Assembly (NCBI GenBank): GCA_963801055.1
Contig: CAWDDE010000009.1
Span: 23,392-87,391, forward strand
Length of the DNA stretch: 64,000 bases
Origin: DASUPK01 sp963801055
GTDB lineage: Bacteria > Actinomycetota > Thermoleophilia > Solirubrobacterales > 70-9
Reading direction: 5' to 3'
Of this stretch, positions 8,942-17,402 are shown one piece after another. The notes below the pieces were generated by a model. That model saw only the letters and a program-made list of their open reading frames with translations, ran no database searches and was not told the origin of the DNA. A program made the position numbers and the translations under genes. The stretch's first letter is position 1; each line of letters begins with the position of its first letter.

Positions 8942-9721
8942 TCACAGGCAAGTCGGCTGAGAGGAGGGGCTGAGCTTGCTCACGCCCTCCGCGGTGATCC
9001 GATAGCCAAGCGGCTGTGCGACGGGCGGGATCTGCGCCGGCTGGCCATCGACTGTCATCTCGACGGAGCCGTTTCCGAACGTCACCTCGAACCCTGAGCG
9101 GTTGAATGGCCCACGCCCCTCCTCGGCGGTCAGGGTCTCGCCGTTCACCAAGGCCCGGCCCCTGTCGTCGACGAGGCAGACCCAGACGTCCGCGGTCGAG
9201 CGAAGCTCGAGAGAGACCTCGCTTGACGTCGGCTGAGTCGTGGTCGTCGCTGCCGTCGAGCCGCTCGACTTTCCTCCACGGTCCTTGTGGCCACCGCCAC
9301 CGCCATTGCTCGATCCGCCGATGGATCCGACGATCACCAGAGCCAGGACCCCCACCACGACGACTCCGGCCAGCACCGTCGCCACCTGCCGGAGGTTGAG
9401 GTTGATCGAGCGCCTGCTCGGGCGATTCTGCCGGAGTACACCCGGCCGGATGACAGTCTCGGGGATCGGCTCATGTCGGTCCGCCCCCTCCACGGTCCTC
9501 GTGTACTGGTCGAGGAGCGCCTTCTCGTCGAGACCGAGGAACCGGGCGTAGATCGAGAGAAACCCCCGCTCATACGCGGGCGCCGGCAGCGCCTCCCATC
9601 GATCCTCCTCCATCGCCTGGAGGAATTTGACGCGGATCTTGGTGACCCGCTCGACCTCGCTCAGCTCGATCCCGCGTTCGGTGCGGGCCTCGCGCAGTAC
9701 CTGGCCCACCTGCGGTGCCAT
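8942..9721 (-). CDS. RodZ-like protein (HTH, transmembrane, DUF4115)
   Basis: 259 residues. The N-terminal helix-turn-helix of the Xre/HTH_25 type is VGQVLREARTERGIELSEVE with LPAPAYERGFLSIYARFLGL, the RodZ signature. A single membrane helix follows (VATVLAGVVVVGVLALVIVG), then a Gly/Ser/Thr-rich linker and an extracellular DUF4115 domain (VSLELRSTADVWVCLVDDRG). RodZ couples MreB filaments to cell-wall synthesis in rod-shaped cells; actinobacterial versions like this may have other roles. It lies 36 bases downstream of the aminotransferase gene on the same strand but need not share its function. Confidence 0.8.
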   Translation of the reverse strand: MAPQVGQVLREARTERGIELSEVERVTKIRVKFLQAMEEDRWEALPAPAYERGFLSIYARFLGLDEKALLDQYTRTVEGADRHEPIPETVIRPGVLRQNRPSRRSINLNLRQVATVLAGVVVVGVLALVIVGSIGGSSNGGGGGHKDRGGKSSGSTAATTTTQPTSSEVSLELRSTADVWVCLVDDRGRALVNGETLTAEEGRGPFNRSGFEVTFGNGSVEMTVDGQPAQIPPVAQPLGYRITAEGVSKLSPSSQPTCL

Positions 9722-9757
9722 ATCGAATCCAATTGTCCTTCACTCGGCGGAGGATGC

Positions 9758-11140
9758 TCAGCTCGATCGCAAGTCGACCAGCGCTTCCACCGCCTCATTG
9801 AATGCCGTCGTGTGCCGGTCGACGTCGTCGCTGCTCGTCGCCGGACACATCAGGGCCATGTTGTGGAACGGAGTCAGCAGGATGCCGCGGTTCAGCGCAT
9901 GGAGGTGCATGTAGCGCCCCAGCATCGCGTCGTCCGCCGCCACTGCCTCGGATCCGTTGCGCGGCGGCGTCGACTGGAAGTGGTACTCGACCCGGCAGCC
10001 AAGCCGAACGGCATTCCAGGGCACGCCGTGCGCGGCGATCACGTCGTTCACGCCGGCTTCGAAGCGCTCCGCCATCTCGATCATGTGGCCGAACGCCGCG
10101 TCGGTGAGCACCTCCTCGAGGGTCGCACGCGTTGCAGCAAGCGACAGCGCGTTACCCGCCAGCGTGCCGCCGATGCCGCCGACATCGGACGTCTCCAGCC
10201 TCCGGTGGTGGGCGCCAACCCGCTCGGCCACGTCCTCGGTCATCCCATAGGCGGCGGCGGGAATGCCGGCCGCGATCGCCTTGCCGATCGTGAGCAGGTC
10301 GGGTTCCAGCCCCGCGGCCGCCGTGTAGCCACCAGGCCCGGCGCAGAAGGTGTGCGTCTCGTCGATCACGAGCAGGGTTCCGTACTCCCTCGTGAGCTGG
10401 CGAAGCGCCTCGTGGTAACCGGGATCGGGAAGCACGATGCCGGCGTTGGTCATCGCGGGCTCCGCCAATACGCAGGCAACGTCGCCGGGCTCGAGGGCGC
10501 GCTCGAGGGCGACAGTGTCGTTCCACTCGATTGCCCGCGTCGTCAACGCCAGGTCGACGGGCGGACCGATGTTGTCGGGCCGTGAGCGAGTCTCGCCCTC
10601 GACCTCGATCGCGAAGCTCTCGTCGACTGTGCCGTGGTAGCACCGGGCATAGACCAGGACCCTCGGCCGCTCGGTGATTGCCCTCGCGAGGCGGAGAGCG
10701 AAGCGATTGGCGTCGGTCGCCGTCAGGGCGAATTGCCAGCGCGGCAGGCCGAAGCGCCGCCCAAGTTCCTCCCCCACCCAGCTTGCGTCCTCGGTCGGAA
10801 GCATCAGCGTGATCCCGCGAGCCGCCCGTTCCGCCACCACTGCGGCGGTGGCCGGCGGCGAGTGGCCCGTCATCGCCCCGGTGTCGCCGAGGCAGAGATC
10901 GACATAGTCGTTGCCGTCCACGTCGGTGAAGCGGGCCCCCGCGGCGCTTGCGGCGAACACGGGAAAGGGACTCGCCCACTCCGTCATCCATGGCATCGGC
11001 ACGCCCGCGAGCAGCGCCCTCCGGCCGCGCTCGAACAGCTCTCGCGAGCCGGGGTGCCCCTCGACGAAGCGCCGCTCCTCCTCCTCGAGGAGGCCGGCGA
11101 GCCGGTCGCGGTCGAGCGGGCTTTCGATCGCCGGCGGCAT
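9758..11140 (-). CDS. Class III PLP aminotransferase (glutamate-1-semialdehyde aminomutase-like)
   Basis: 460 residues, normal for class III aminotransferases. Visible landmarks: FTDVDGNDYVDLCLGDTGAM near the N-terminus, the PLP-site Asp in LLVIDETHTF, and the Schiff-base lysine in LLTIGKAIAAGIPAAAYG. The EWASPFPVFAASAAG opening resembles the glutamate-1-semialdehyde aminomutase branch, but heme genes are absent, so a catabolic transaminase is as likely. It is the fifth to sixth gene downstream of gmaS in a leftward run (mgsABC, fdh, NTF2-like, this gene) with short gaps, which suggests a role in amine or amino-acid turnover. Confidence 0.82.
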   Translation of the reverse strand: MPPAIESPLDRDRLAGLLEEEERRFVEGHPGSRELFERGRRALLAGVPMPWMTEWASPFPVFAASAAGARFTDVDGNDYVDLCLGDTGAMTGHSPPATAAVVAERAARGITLMLPTEDASWVGEELGRRFGLPRWQFALTATDANRFALRLARAITERPRVLVYARCYHGTVDESFAIEVEGETRSRPDNIGPPVDLALTTRAIEWNDTVALERALEPGDVACVLAEPAMTNAGIVLPDPGYHEALRQLTREYGTLLVIDETHTFCAGPGGYTAAAGLEPDLLTIGKAIAAGIPAAAYGMTEDVAERVGAHHRRLETSDVGGIGGTLAGNALSLAATRATLEEVLTDAAFGHMIEMAERFEAGVNDVIAAHGVPWNAVRLGCRVEYHFQSTPPRNGSEAVAADDAMLGRYMHLHALNRGILLTPFHNMALMCPATSSDDVDRHTTAFNEAVEALVDLRSS

Positions 11141-11160
11141 CGGCGCCTAACCGCCAGCGC

Positions 11161-11538
11161 TCAGGGCGCCGCCCTCCACCTGGCCCTCCACTCCGGCGGT
11201 TCCCAGCCCTCGGCGACGTAGATCGACTCGCGGGCGATCTTGTCGTCACGCAGCTCGAGGATGCTGACCCCGAAGTGCGGGTCACCCCCGTCGTAGCTCA
11301 CCAGGAGCTCAGCCACCCAGAAGTCGTCCCGCCCCCTGACCTCCCGCAAGTCGAAGGTCGTCTCGGCGGGATACTTGCTCCTCCACTCGCGGAAGTTCTC
11401 GACTCCCTCGAAGCGCTCCCCCGACTGCGGGAACTCGAGCACCGCGTCCTCGCGGTACATCGCGTGGGAGAGCTCGGGATCGCTGCCGGCGTGCTCGAAC
11501 TGCTGCTCGAGCATCGCCCTGATCGTCGCCGCATCCAT
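11161..11538 (-). CDS. SnoaL/NTF2-like protein
   Basis: 125 residues beginning MDAATIRAMLEQQFEHAG, with the NTF2 cone fold pattern: N-terminal helices, YREDAVLEFPQSGERFEG, then strands FDLREVRGRDDFWVAELLVSY and ILELRDDKIARESIYVAEGW. Members range from isomerases and cyclases to non-catalytic pockets, so the activity is unknown. Unlike the array at the right end of the window, this copy sits inside the formate dehydrogenase run, has no repeat beside it, and lacks the MSEEN start. Confidence 0.78.
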   Translation of the reverse strand: MDAATIRAMLEQQFEHAGSDPELSHAMYREDAVLEFPQSGERFEGVENFREWRSKYPAETTFDLREVRGRDDFWVAELLVSYDGGDPHFGVSILELRDDKIARESIYVAEGWEPPEWRARWRAAP

Positions 11539-11593
11539 ATGGGCTATTCAATCTCAGGAGCGAGCTGGGCGGGACCGGGCGAGAACCAGGGGA

Positions 11594-12793
11594 TCACCTC
11601 TTGAATCGCGCTGCCTCCTCGTGGCCGGCGGTGGCGGAGCCCTCGCTGTAGGCATGGGCGCCGGCTCCGGCGAGCTTGCCGCCCTCGACGATCAGGTACT
11701 CCTCGCGGATCGGCTTGCCCTCGAAGTGGCACTCGAGGATCTCCCTCGTCCCGGCGGCGTAGCGAGCCTGGGCCGAGAGGCTGGAGCCCGACGTGTGCGG
11801 GGTCATGCCATGCCAGGGCATCGTCCGCCAGGGGTGGTCCTTGGGCGCCGGCTGAGGGAACCAGACGTCGCCCGCATAACCGGCGAGCTGTCCCGACTCG
11901 AGCGCTCGGGCGATCGCGTCGCGGTCGCAGATCTTGCCTCGCGCGGTGTTGACGATATAGGCGCCCCGCTTCATCCGGGCGAGCATCCGGTCGTCGAAGA
12001 GATTCTCGGTCTCGGGGTGGAGCGGAGCGTTGATCGTGACCACGTCGCACTGCCCCACCATCTCCTCGGGGGTCTCGTGGTAGGTGACGCCGAGCTCCTC
12101 CTCGACCTCGTCCGGCAGCCGGTGGCGGTCGGTGTAGTGAAGCCCGACGTCGAACGGCTTCAATCGGCGGAGCACCGCCGAACCGATGCGGCCGGCGCCG
12201 ACGGTGCCGACCTGCATCCCCTCGATGTCGTACTCACGTGAGACGCAGTCGGCGATGTTCCAGCCGCCGTCGACCACTGTCTTGTAGGAGGGGATGTAGT
12301 TGCGGACCAGCGCCAGGATCATCATCACGACGTGCTCGGAGACGCTGATCGAGTTGCAATAGGTGACCTCGGCAACCGTGATCCCGTGGTCGATTGCCGC
12401 CTGCAGATCGACGTGGTCCGAGCCGATACCCGCAGTGATCGACATCTTCAGGTTCGGCGCCTTGGCGATCCGCTCCGCGGTCAGGTAGGCGGGCCAGAAG
12501 GGCTGCGAGATCACCACCTCCGCGTCGGGGAGATTCTGGTCGAACTCGGAGTCCTCACCGTCCTTGTGGGCGGTGACCACCAGCTCGTGGCCGGCGTCCT
12601 CCAGGAACTTGCGCAGGCCGAGCTCTCCCGAGACGCAGCCGAGCAGCTCGCCCGGCGAGAAGTCGATCGCGCTCGGGGTGGGGGTCGTCTGTCCGTCGGG
12701 GTATCGCTCGATCTTGGGGATCTCGTCGCGCGGGTAAGCGGGTGGATAGCCGTCCACCGGGTCGTCGTAGAGAACACAAACGATCTTCGCCAT
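11594..12793 (-). CDS. fdh: NAD-dependent formate dehydrogenase
   Basis: Oxidises formate to CO2 with NADH production; metal-free, cytoplasmic, homodimeric. 399 residues, the usual length. Nearly every hallmark of the methylotroph/Pseudomonas sp. 101 enzyme is present: start MAKIVCVLYDDPVDGYPP, the formate-site segment SQPFWPAYLTAERI, TAGIGSDHVDLQAA, AEVTYCNSISVSEHVV, NAD motif GTVGAGRIGSAVLRRL, VNTARGKICDRDAIARALE, and the catalytic-His end PWHGMTPHTSG. A GGAGG box lies before the ATG, inside the end of mgsC. Its place in the gmaS-mgsABC operon makes it the last step of methyl-group oxidation to CO2. Confidence 0.96.
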   Translation of the reverse strand: MAKIVCVLYDDPVDGYPPAYPRDEIPKIERYPDGQTTPTPSAIDFSPGELLGCVSGELGLRKFLEDAGHELVVTAHKDGEDSEFDQNLPDAEVVISQPFWPAYLTAERIAKAPNLKMSITAGIGSDHVDLQAAIDHGITVAEVTYCNSISVSEHVVMMILALVRNYIPSYKTVVDGGWNIADCVSREYDIEGMQVGTVGAGRIGSAVLRRLKPFDVGLHYTDRHRLPDEVEEELGVTYHETPEEMVGQCDVVTINAPLHPETENLFDDRMLARMKRGAYIVNTARGKICDRDAIARALESGQLAGYAGDVWFPQPAPKDHPWRTMPWHGMTPHTSGSSLSAQARYAAGTREILECHFEGKPIREEYLIVEGGKLAGAGAHAYSEGSATAGHEEAARFKR

Positions 12794-12798
12794 CTTGA

Positions 12799-14181
12799 TC
12801 AGCCTCCATCCTGAGTTGACTGTCCGGGCACCCAGCCGGTGCCGGCGACAGGAATCTTGGCCATCGCCGCCGCCTCCAGCGTCAGCGCGACCATGTCCTC
12901 GGGCTCGAGGTTGTGCACGTGGGACTTGCCGCAGGCGCGGGCGATGGTCTGGGCCTCGAGCACCATCGCCCGCAGATAGTTCGCGATCCGGCGGCCGCCG
13001 AGCTCGGGGTCGAAGCGGCTGGCGAGCTCGTCGTCCTGGGTCGAGATCCCGACGGGGTCGCGGCCCTCGTGCCAGTCGTCATAGAAGCCCGCCGCGGTGC
13101 CGATCTTCTCGTACTCCCGCTCGAAGCGGTGGGAGTTGTCGCCGAGCGCAACGACGGCAGCCACCCCGATCGAGGCCGCGTCCGCGCCCAGCGCCAGCGC
13201 CTTGGCGACGTCAGCGCCCGAGCGAATTCCCCCCGAGACGATCAGCTGCACCTTGCGGTGCATGCCGAGGTCCTGCAGCGAACGGACCGCCTCCGGGATC
13301 GCTGCCAGGATCGGGATGCCGACGTGCTCGATGAAGACCTCCTGGCTGGCGGCGGTGCCGCCCTCCATGCCGTCGAGCACGATCACGTCGGCTCCGGCCT
13401 TGACCGCGAGGGCGACGTCGAAGTAGGTGCGCGTGGCGCCGATCTTCACGTAGATCGGCTTGCGCCAATCGGTGATCTCGCGGAGCTCCCCGATCTTGAT
13501 CTCGAGGTCGTCTGGACCGGTCCAATCCGGGTGGCGGCAGGCGCTGCGCTGGTCGACCCCCTTCGGCAGGTCGCGCATCTCGGCAACCCGGTCCGAGATC
13601 TTCTGACCCATCAGGATGCCGCCGCCACCCGGCTTCGCACCTTGGCCGACAACCACCTCGACGGCGTCGGCTCGGCGCAGGTCGTCCGGGTTCACCCCGT
13701 AGCGCGAGGGGAGGATCTGGTAGACGAGCTTGCTCGAGTGCTCGCGCTCCTCCGGGAGCATGCCGCCGTCGCCGGTGGTGGTGCTCGTCCCCATCGCGCT
13801 GGCGCCGCGGCCGAGCGCCTCCTTGGCGGGCGCCGAAAGCGCGCCGAAGCTCATCCCGGCGATCGTGATCGGGATCTCGAGGTGGATGGGCTCCTTCGCG
13901 AAGCGGGTGCCGAGCGTGACGTCCGTGGCGCAGCGTTCCCGGTAACCCTCCAGCGGGTAGCGCGAGACGCTCGCCCCGAGGAAGAGCAGGTCGTCGAAGT
14001 GCGGCACGCGGCGCTTGGCCCCGAAGCCGCGGATGTCATAGATCCCCTCCCGCGCCATCCTGTGGATCTCGTGGATCGCGTTCCGGTCGAACAGGGCCGA
14101 CTCGCGCAGGCCCGGCTGCCAGCGATCGACCAGCTCCGGGTCGTACCCATCCTCTTTGCGCAGCGCGTCGAACTCGGTCAT
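12799..14181 (-). CDS. mgsC: N-methylglutamate synthase subunit C-like (FMN glutamate synthase domain), copy 1
   Basis: 460 residues of the FMN-binding glutamate synthase family, a TIM barrel that transfers an amine onto a 2-oxoglutarate-derived carbon. Landmarks: TIAGMSFGALSAPAKEAL, GDGGMLPEEREHSSKLVYQ, VGQGAKPGGGGILMGQKI, IVLDGMEGGTAAS and LIVSGGIRSGADVAKALALG. The region that normally supplies [3Fe-4S] cysteines reads AAGFYDDWHEGRDPVGIST: PVGI is kept, all three cysteines are gone. The paralog at 28657-30120 keeps them. The start overlaps the mgsB stop (TGATG). With mgsA and mgsB it should form the synthase; the missing cluster may change how electrons reach FMN. Confidence 0.85.
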   Translation of the reverse strand: MTEFDALRKEDGYDPELVDRWQPGLRESALFDRNAIHEIHRMAREGIYDIRGFGAKRRVPHFDDLLFLGASVSRYPLEGYRERCATDVTLGTRFAKEPIHLEIPITIAGMSFGALSAPAKEALGRGASAMGTSTTTGDGGMLPEEREHSSKLVYQILPSRYGVNPDDLRRADAVEVVVGQGAKPGGGGILMGQKISDRVAEMRDLPKGVDQRSACRHPDWTGPDDLEIKIGELREITDWRKPIYVKIGATRTYFDVALAVKAGADVIVLDGMEGGTAASQEVFIEHVGIPILAAIPEAVRSLQDLGMHRKVQLIVSGGIRSGADVAKALALGADAASIGVAAVVALGDNSHRFEREYEKIGTAAGFYDDWHEGRDPVGISTQDDELASRFDPELGGRRIANYLRAMVLEAQTIARACGKSHVHNLEPEDMVALTLEAAAMAKIPVAGTGWVPGQSTQDGG

Positions 14182-14882
14182 CAGAAGTCGCCCGCGTTGT
14201 CGACCTTGAAGTTGTATAGCTGACGAGCGGACCCGTAGCGCCGGAAGTCAGCGGGCCTCGCGTCCGCCTCCCCCAGCTCGAGCAGGCGGGTGAGCTCCGC
14301 CACGTGCTCGCTTCGCATCTCCTTCTCCACGCAGTCGGCGCCGAGTGCTGCAACCTCGCCGCGGACGTATACGTGAGCCTCATAGATCGAGTCCCCGAGG
14401 CCCTCGCCGGCATCGCCGCAGACGACGAGCGCGCCCTTCTGCGCCATGAACGCGCCGACGTGCCCGATCGAGCCGTGGACCACGATGTCGATCCCCTTCA
14501 TCGAGATCCCGCAGCGGGCTGAGGCACTCCCCTTGATCACGAGCAAGCCGCCGCGGCCCGTAGCCCCGGCGGACTGACTGGCGTCGCCGTCCACGACGAC
14601 CAGCCCCGACATCATGTTCTCGGCCACGCCGACACCGCAATTGCCCGCCACCCGGACCGTCGCGAGCTTGTTCATCCCGGCGCAGTAGTAGCCGACGTGC
14701 CCGTCGATCTCGACCTCGAACTCGCCGTCCAGCCCGGCGGCGACCGCGTGGGCGCCCTCGGGGTTCTCGATCCGCCAGTGGGTGCGGCCTGCGCCGCCTG
14801 CTTCGTGGAGGCGCTGGTTCAGCTCCCTCACGGTCGTGGTCGTGAGGTCGACCGACTCGAGCGCGACGGGCGCCGTGCTCAC
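14181..14882 (-). CDS. mgsB: N-methylglutamate synthase subunit B-like (GXGXG domain), copy 1
   Basis: 233 residues of the right-handed beta-helix found as the C-terminal domain of glutamate synthase and in formylmethanofuran dehydrogenase subunit C. The GXGXG repeats are visible: GVGVAENMMSGLVVVDGDA, then GATGRGGLLVIKGSASARC and GEGLGDSIYEAHVYVRGEV. This domain is structural and positions the amidotransferase and FMN subunits. Start is the GTG at 14882 (VSTAPVALESVDL), which overlaps the mgsA stop by 4 bases; a longer upstream reading lacks coding character. Stop and next start are fused as TGATG. Confidence 0.88.
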   Translation of the reverse strand: MSTAPVALESVDLTTTTVRELNQRLHEAGGAGRTHWRIENPEGAHAVAAGLDGEFEVEIDGHVGYYCAGMNKLATVRVAGNCGVGVAENMMSGLVVVDGDASQSAGATGRGGLLVIKGSASARCGISMKGIDIVVHGSIGHVGAFMAQKGALVVCGDAGEGLGDSIYEAHVYVRGEVAALGADCVEKEMRSEHVAELTRLLELGEADARPADFRRYGSARQLYNFKVDNAGDF

Positions 14883-15787
14883 GCTACCTTCGCCCGCTGC
14901 CAGGAATAGACGCGCGCGGGCTCGGGTTCCCATTGGCGCGCGTCCTCGGCGCCGGGCAGCGTGGCGATCGCCCGGTACTCCGAGGCCATCGCCACCCAGT
15001 CGTCGGTCTCGGCCATCACCGCCGGCTTGCATGAGATCGGGTCGCGGAGCACCGCGAATCCGTCAGCCGTACCGACCGCGAAGGTGTAAAAGCCGTCGAG
15101 ATCGGTCAGGCAGCGCTCCAGCGCGGTCTCGAGGTCGTCACCCTCCGAGAGCCGCCAGGTGAGGAAGCCGGCCGCGACCTCGGAGTCGTTGTCGGTCTGG
15201 AACTCGATCCCCTGGCTCCGCAGGAAGACGCGCAGCCGGTTGTGGTTGGAAAGCGAGCCGTTGTGGACCAGGCAGAGATCGAGTCCGGTCGAGAAGGGGT
15301 GGGAGTGCTCGGTGGTGACGCGGCTCTCGGTCGCCATCCGGGTGTGGCCGAGCGCGTGGGTGGCCGAGACCTGCTCCAGACCGAAGCGCTTGATGAAGTC
15401 GCGCGGGTCTCCGGCCTCCTTGTAGATCTCGATCCGCTCGCCGACGCTCATCACCCGTAGCTCGGGGTGGCGCGCGGCGAGCCAGCGCTGCAGCTGCTCG
15501 CCGTCGTCCTCGACGACGAACAGAGCGTGGGTGGCGCGCACCTCGGGTTCGCCCACGTCCCCGAAGCTCTCGGAGAGCTCCTTGCCGAGCTCGTGCCAGG
15601 GGTAGTCCTCCTGGGATGAGAACAGCGACACCTTGCACGACCCGGCGGGGGCGGGATCGCGGTAGAGGGCGACGCCGGCGCTGTCGGGGCCGCGCTCGGC
15701 GAGCTGCCCGAGCATCGCGCTCAGATGCGCGCCGAGGGTCTCCTCAACGGCGCTTGTCTTGCTGAACAGTCCGGCGATGCCGCACAT
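14879..15787 (-). CDS. mgsA: N-methylglutamate synthase subunit A-like (class II glutamine amidotransferase), copy 1
   Basis: 302 residues beginning MCGIAGLFSKTS; the cysteine after Met is the N-terminal nucleophile of class II amidotransferases. Also seen: ERGPDSAGVALYRD, HALGHTRMATESRVTTEHSH and LVHNGSLSNHNRLR, the glutamine pocket. In glutamate synthase this domain cleaves glutamine; in N-methylglutamate synthase the donor is gamma-glutamylmethylamide, giving glutamate plus channelled methylamine. No FMN domain is fused, as expected for the split MgsABC form. It lies 15 bases after gmaS and overlaps mgsB, so all four are one operon. Confidence 0.9.
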   Translation of the reverse strand: MCGIAGLFSKTSAVEETLGAHLSAMLGQLAERGPDSAGVALYRDPAPAGSCKVSLFSSQEDYPWHELGKELSESFGDVGEPEVRATHALFVVEDDGEQLQRWLAARHPELRVMSVGERIEIYKEAGDPRDFIKRFGLEQVSATHALGHTRMATESRVTTEHSHPFSTGLDLCLVHNGSLSNHNRLRVFLRSQGIEFQTDNDSEVAAGFLTWRLSEGDDLETALERCLTDLDGFYTFAVGTADGFAVLRDPISCKPAVMAETDDWVAMASEYRAIATLPGAEDARQWEPEPARVYSWQRAKVA

Positions 15788-15802
15788 GGGTGAACCTCGC
15801 TC

Positions 15803-17173
15803 TCACGCGAGCAGCAGGTAGCGGTCGATCTCCCACTTGGTGATCTGCTCGTGAGCCTGCTGCCACTCGCGACGTTTGCAGCGGATGAAGTAGTCGACGT
15901 AGTCCTCGTCTCCGACCGAGCCGAAGGCTTCGCGAAGCACCTCGTCGCCCTCCAGCTCGCGGGTCGCGTCGAGGAGGTTGGGCGGGAGCGTCTCGATGCC
16001 CAGCTTCTTGCGGTCCTCCTCGCTGGTCTCGTACATGTTGATGTTCGTCGGCTCTCCCGGGTCGAGGCCGTTCTCGATCCCGTCGAGGCCGGCGGCGAGC
16101 ACCGCTGTGGCCGCGAGGTAGGGGTTGCAGGCGCCGTCGACCGTCCTGTCCTCGATCCGGCCCTCCGCGGGGATGCGGAGCATCACCGTCCGGTTGTTCC
16201 AGCCGTAGCTGACATAAGCGGGAGCCCAGGTTGCGCCGCTGGTTGGAGCTCCGATCACGAGCCGCTTGTAGGAGTTCACGGACGGCGCCGTCAGCGCGAT
16301 GTAGGCCTTGGCGTGCTTCTTCAGTCCGGCAAGGAACTGGTAGCCCTGCTCGCTCAACCCCATCCCCCGCGCGTCTTTCTCGCGGTCTTCGAGGAAGACG
16401 TTGGTCTCCCCGTCCCAGAGGCTCATGTGCATGTGGCAGCCGTTGCCGGTCAGGTTGCCAAAGGGCTTCGGCATGAAGGTGGCGATCAGCCCGCGCTCCT
16501 GTGCCATCGCCTCCACCATGTAGCGGTAGAAGATCGCGCGATCACCGCTGGTCAGGGGGTCGGCGGGACCAAAGTTCTGCTCGAACTGCCCATTGGCGTC
16601 CTCGTGGTCGGTTGCGTACAGCTCCCATCCCAGCGAGTTGACGTTCTTGATGACGTCGGAGACGAAGTCGAAGCTCCGGGTCAGGGCACGAATGTCGTAG
16701 CAGGGAAGCTCGAGGGTGTCGAGGTCGTCGGCGATCTTGATGCCGCCGTCCTCCGTCCTGCGCAGCAGGAAGTACTCGAGCTCGTAGCCGATCTTGAACT
16801 GGTAGCCCGCGTCCTCACAGCGCTTCATCTGGTGGCGCAGGATCGTGCGCGGGCAATACGGCCACTCCTCTCCTTCGACGGTGGCGTCCGAGGCGAACCA
16901 GCCGACGTTGGGCTTCCAGGGCAGCTTCGTGAAGGAGCCGACGTCGGGCATCGCGATCAGGTCGGGGTCGCTCGGCTGCTGGCCGATGTCGCCGGCGGCG
17001 AACCCGGCGAAGCCGGCGCCGTCGGTGAACAGCGACTCGAGCTCCTCGGCCGGGATCAGCTTGGCGCTCGGTCTCGCGTGCATGTCGACGAAGTTCGCGA
17101 ACAGGAACTCGATGCCGTCGTCCTTCACGGCCTTGCGGACATCGTCGGCTGTTGGGCGGGCGTTGGTGCTCAT
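15803..17173 (-). CDS. gmaS: Gamma-glutamylmethylamide synthetase (GlnT-type glutamine synthetase), copy 1
   Basis: 456 residues. Joins methylamine (or ammonia) to glutamate with ATP, the entry step of the N-methylglutamate pathway. Glutamine-synthetase motifs: IGYELEYFLLRR and YATDHEDANGQFEQNFGP (metal and glutamate binding), NGCHMHMSLWDGE, TAPSVNSYKRL, and NRTVMLRIPAEGRIEDR. The adenylylation-loop Tyr of GlnA is not evident, typical of the GlnT/GMAS branch. Divergent from the dehydrogenase operon and first of its own operon. No Shine-Dalgarno precedes the ATG at 17173, so the mRNA may be leaderless. GlnT glutamine synthetase activity cannot be excluded. Confidence 0.88.
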   Translation of the reverse strand: MSTNARPTADDVRKAVKDDGIEFLFANFVDMHARPSAKLIPAEELESLFTDGAGFAGFAAGDIGQQPSDPDLIAMPDVGSFTKLPWKPNVGWFASDATVEGEEWPYCPRTILRHQMKRCEDAGYQFKIGYELEYFLLRRTEDGGIKIADDLDTLELPCYDIRALTRSFDFVSDVIKNVNSLGWELYATDHEDANGQFEQNFGPADPLTSGDRAIFYRYMVEAMAQERGLIATFMPKPFGNLTGNGCHMHMSLWDGETNVFLEDREKDARGMGLSEQGYQFLAGLKKHAKAYIALTAPSVNSYKRLVIGAPTSGATWAPAYVSYGWNNRTVMLRIPAEGRIEDRTVDGACNPYLAATAVLAAGLDGIENGLDPGEPTNINMYETSEEDRKKLGIETLPPNLLDATRELEGDEVLREAFGSVGDEDYVDYFIRCKRREWQQAHEQITKWEIDRYLLLA

Positions 17174-17250
17174 GCCTGTATGTATGCCACACAGGCGGCG
17201 CCCCGGCAATGGTCTGCCCCGCCAGGATTGTCCGGGACTGTATGTAAGCC
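17174..17250. promoter_or_regulatory. Candidate operator: CTGTATGTAWGCC direct repeats at the gmaS start
   Basis: CTGTATGTATGCC (17176-17188) and CTGTATGTAAGCC (17238-17250) match at 12 of 13 positions and are 62 bases apart, about six helical turns. The first copy is nested in an inverted repeat GCCTGT...ACAGGC (17174-17196) touching the gmaS start codon. The TGTATGTA core resembles HutC-type GntR operators, and a GntR-UTRA gene ends the divergent operon. Binding is inferred. Confidence 0.45.
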
Positions 17251-17327
17251 GGGGACATAGCCCATGTTGATCCGCTCTCCGGAGGAGTCAGCGGTCATGG
17301 CGGCAGTCACAAGATGCTTCGGTTCTT

Positions 17328-17356
17328 TTGCGCGATTGGACCAATTTGTCTAGTAT
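17328..17356 (+). promoter_or_regulatory. Promoter of the dehydrogenase operon with internal palindrome
   Basis: A sigma-70-like promoter: -35 TTGCGC (17328-17333), a 17-base spacer, -10 TAGTAT (17351-17356), giving a leader of about 40 bases before the soxD-like ATG. The spacer holds the perfect palindrome ATTGGACCAAT (17335-17345), and TTGTCTAG overlaps the -10. A dimer bound here would block polymerase, so repression is the simplest reading. Confidence 0.5.
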
Positions 17357-17402
17357 GACGCAAGAAGAGGTAAGTTGACGGGCCAACAGCAGCAATAGCG
17401 CC

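Noticed and set aside
9758..11140. HemL (heme biosynthesis) for the class III aminotransferase
   Set aside because: The N-terminal resemblance is there but no heme genes are near and it sits in an amine/C1 run; a catabolic transaminase is as likely, so no gene symbol was given.
15851..17260. Long open frame on the plus strand opposite gmaS
   Set aside because: It is the antisense shadow of a fully conserved synthetase; composition is Val/Gly/Asp-rich with no family features. Similar shadows opposite mgsC, amt and gmaS2 were discarded for the same reason.
17174..17402. Glycine or other riboswitch upstream of the dehydrogenase operon
   Set aside because: The leader is only about 40 bases and has no conserved aptamer pairing I can see.
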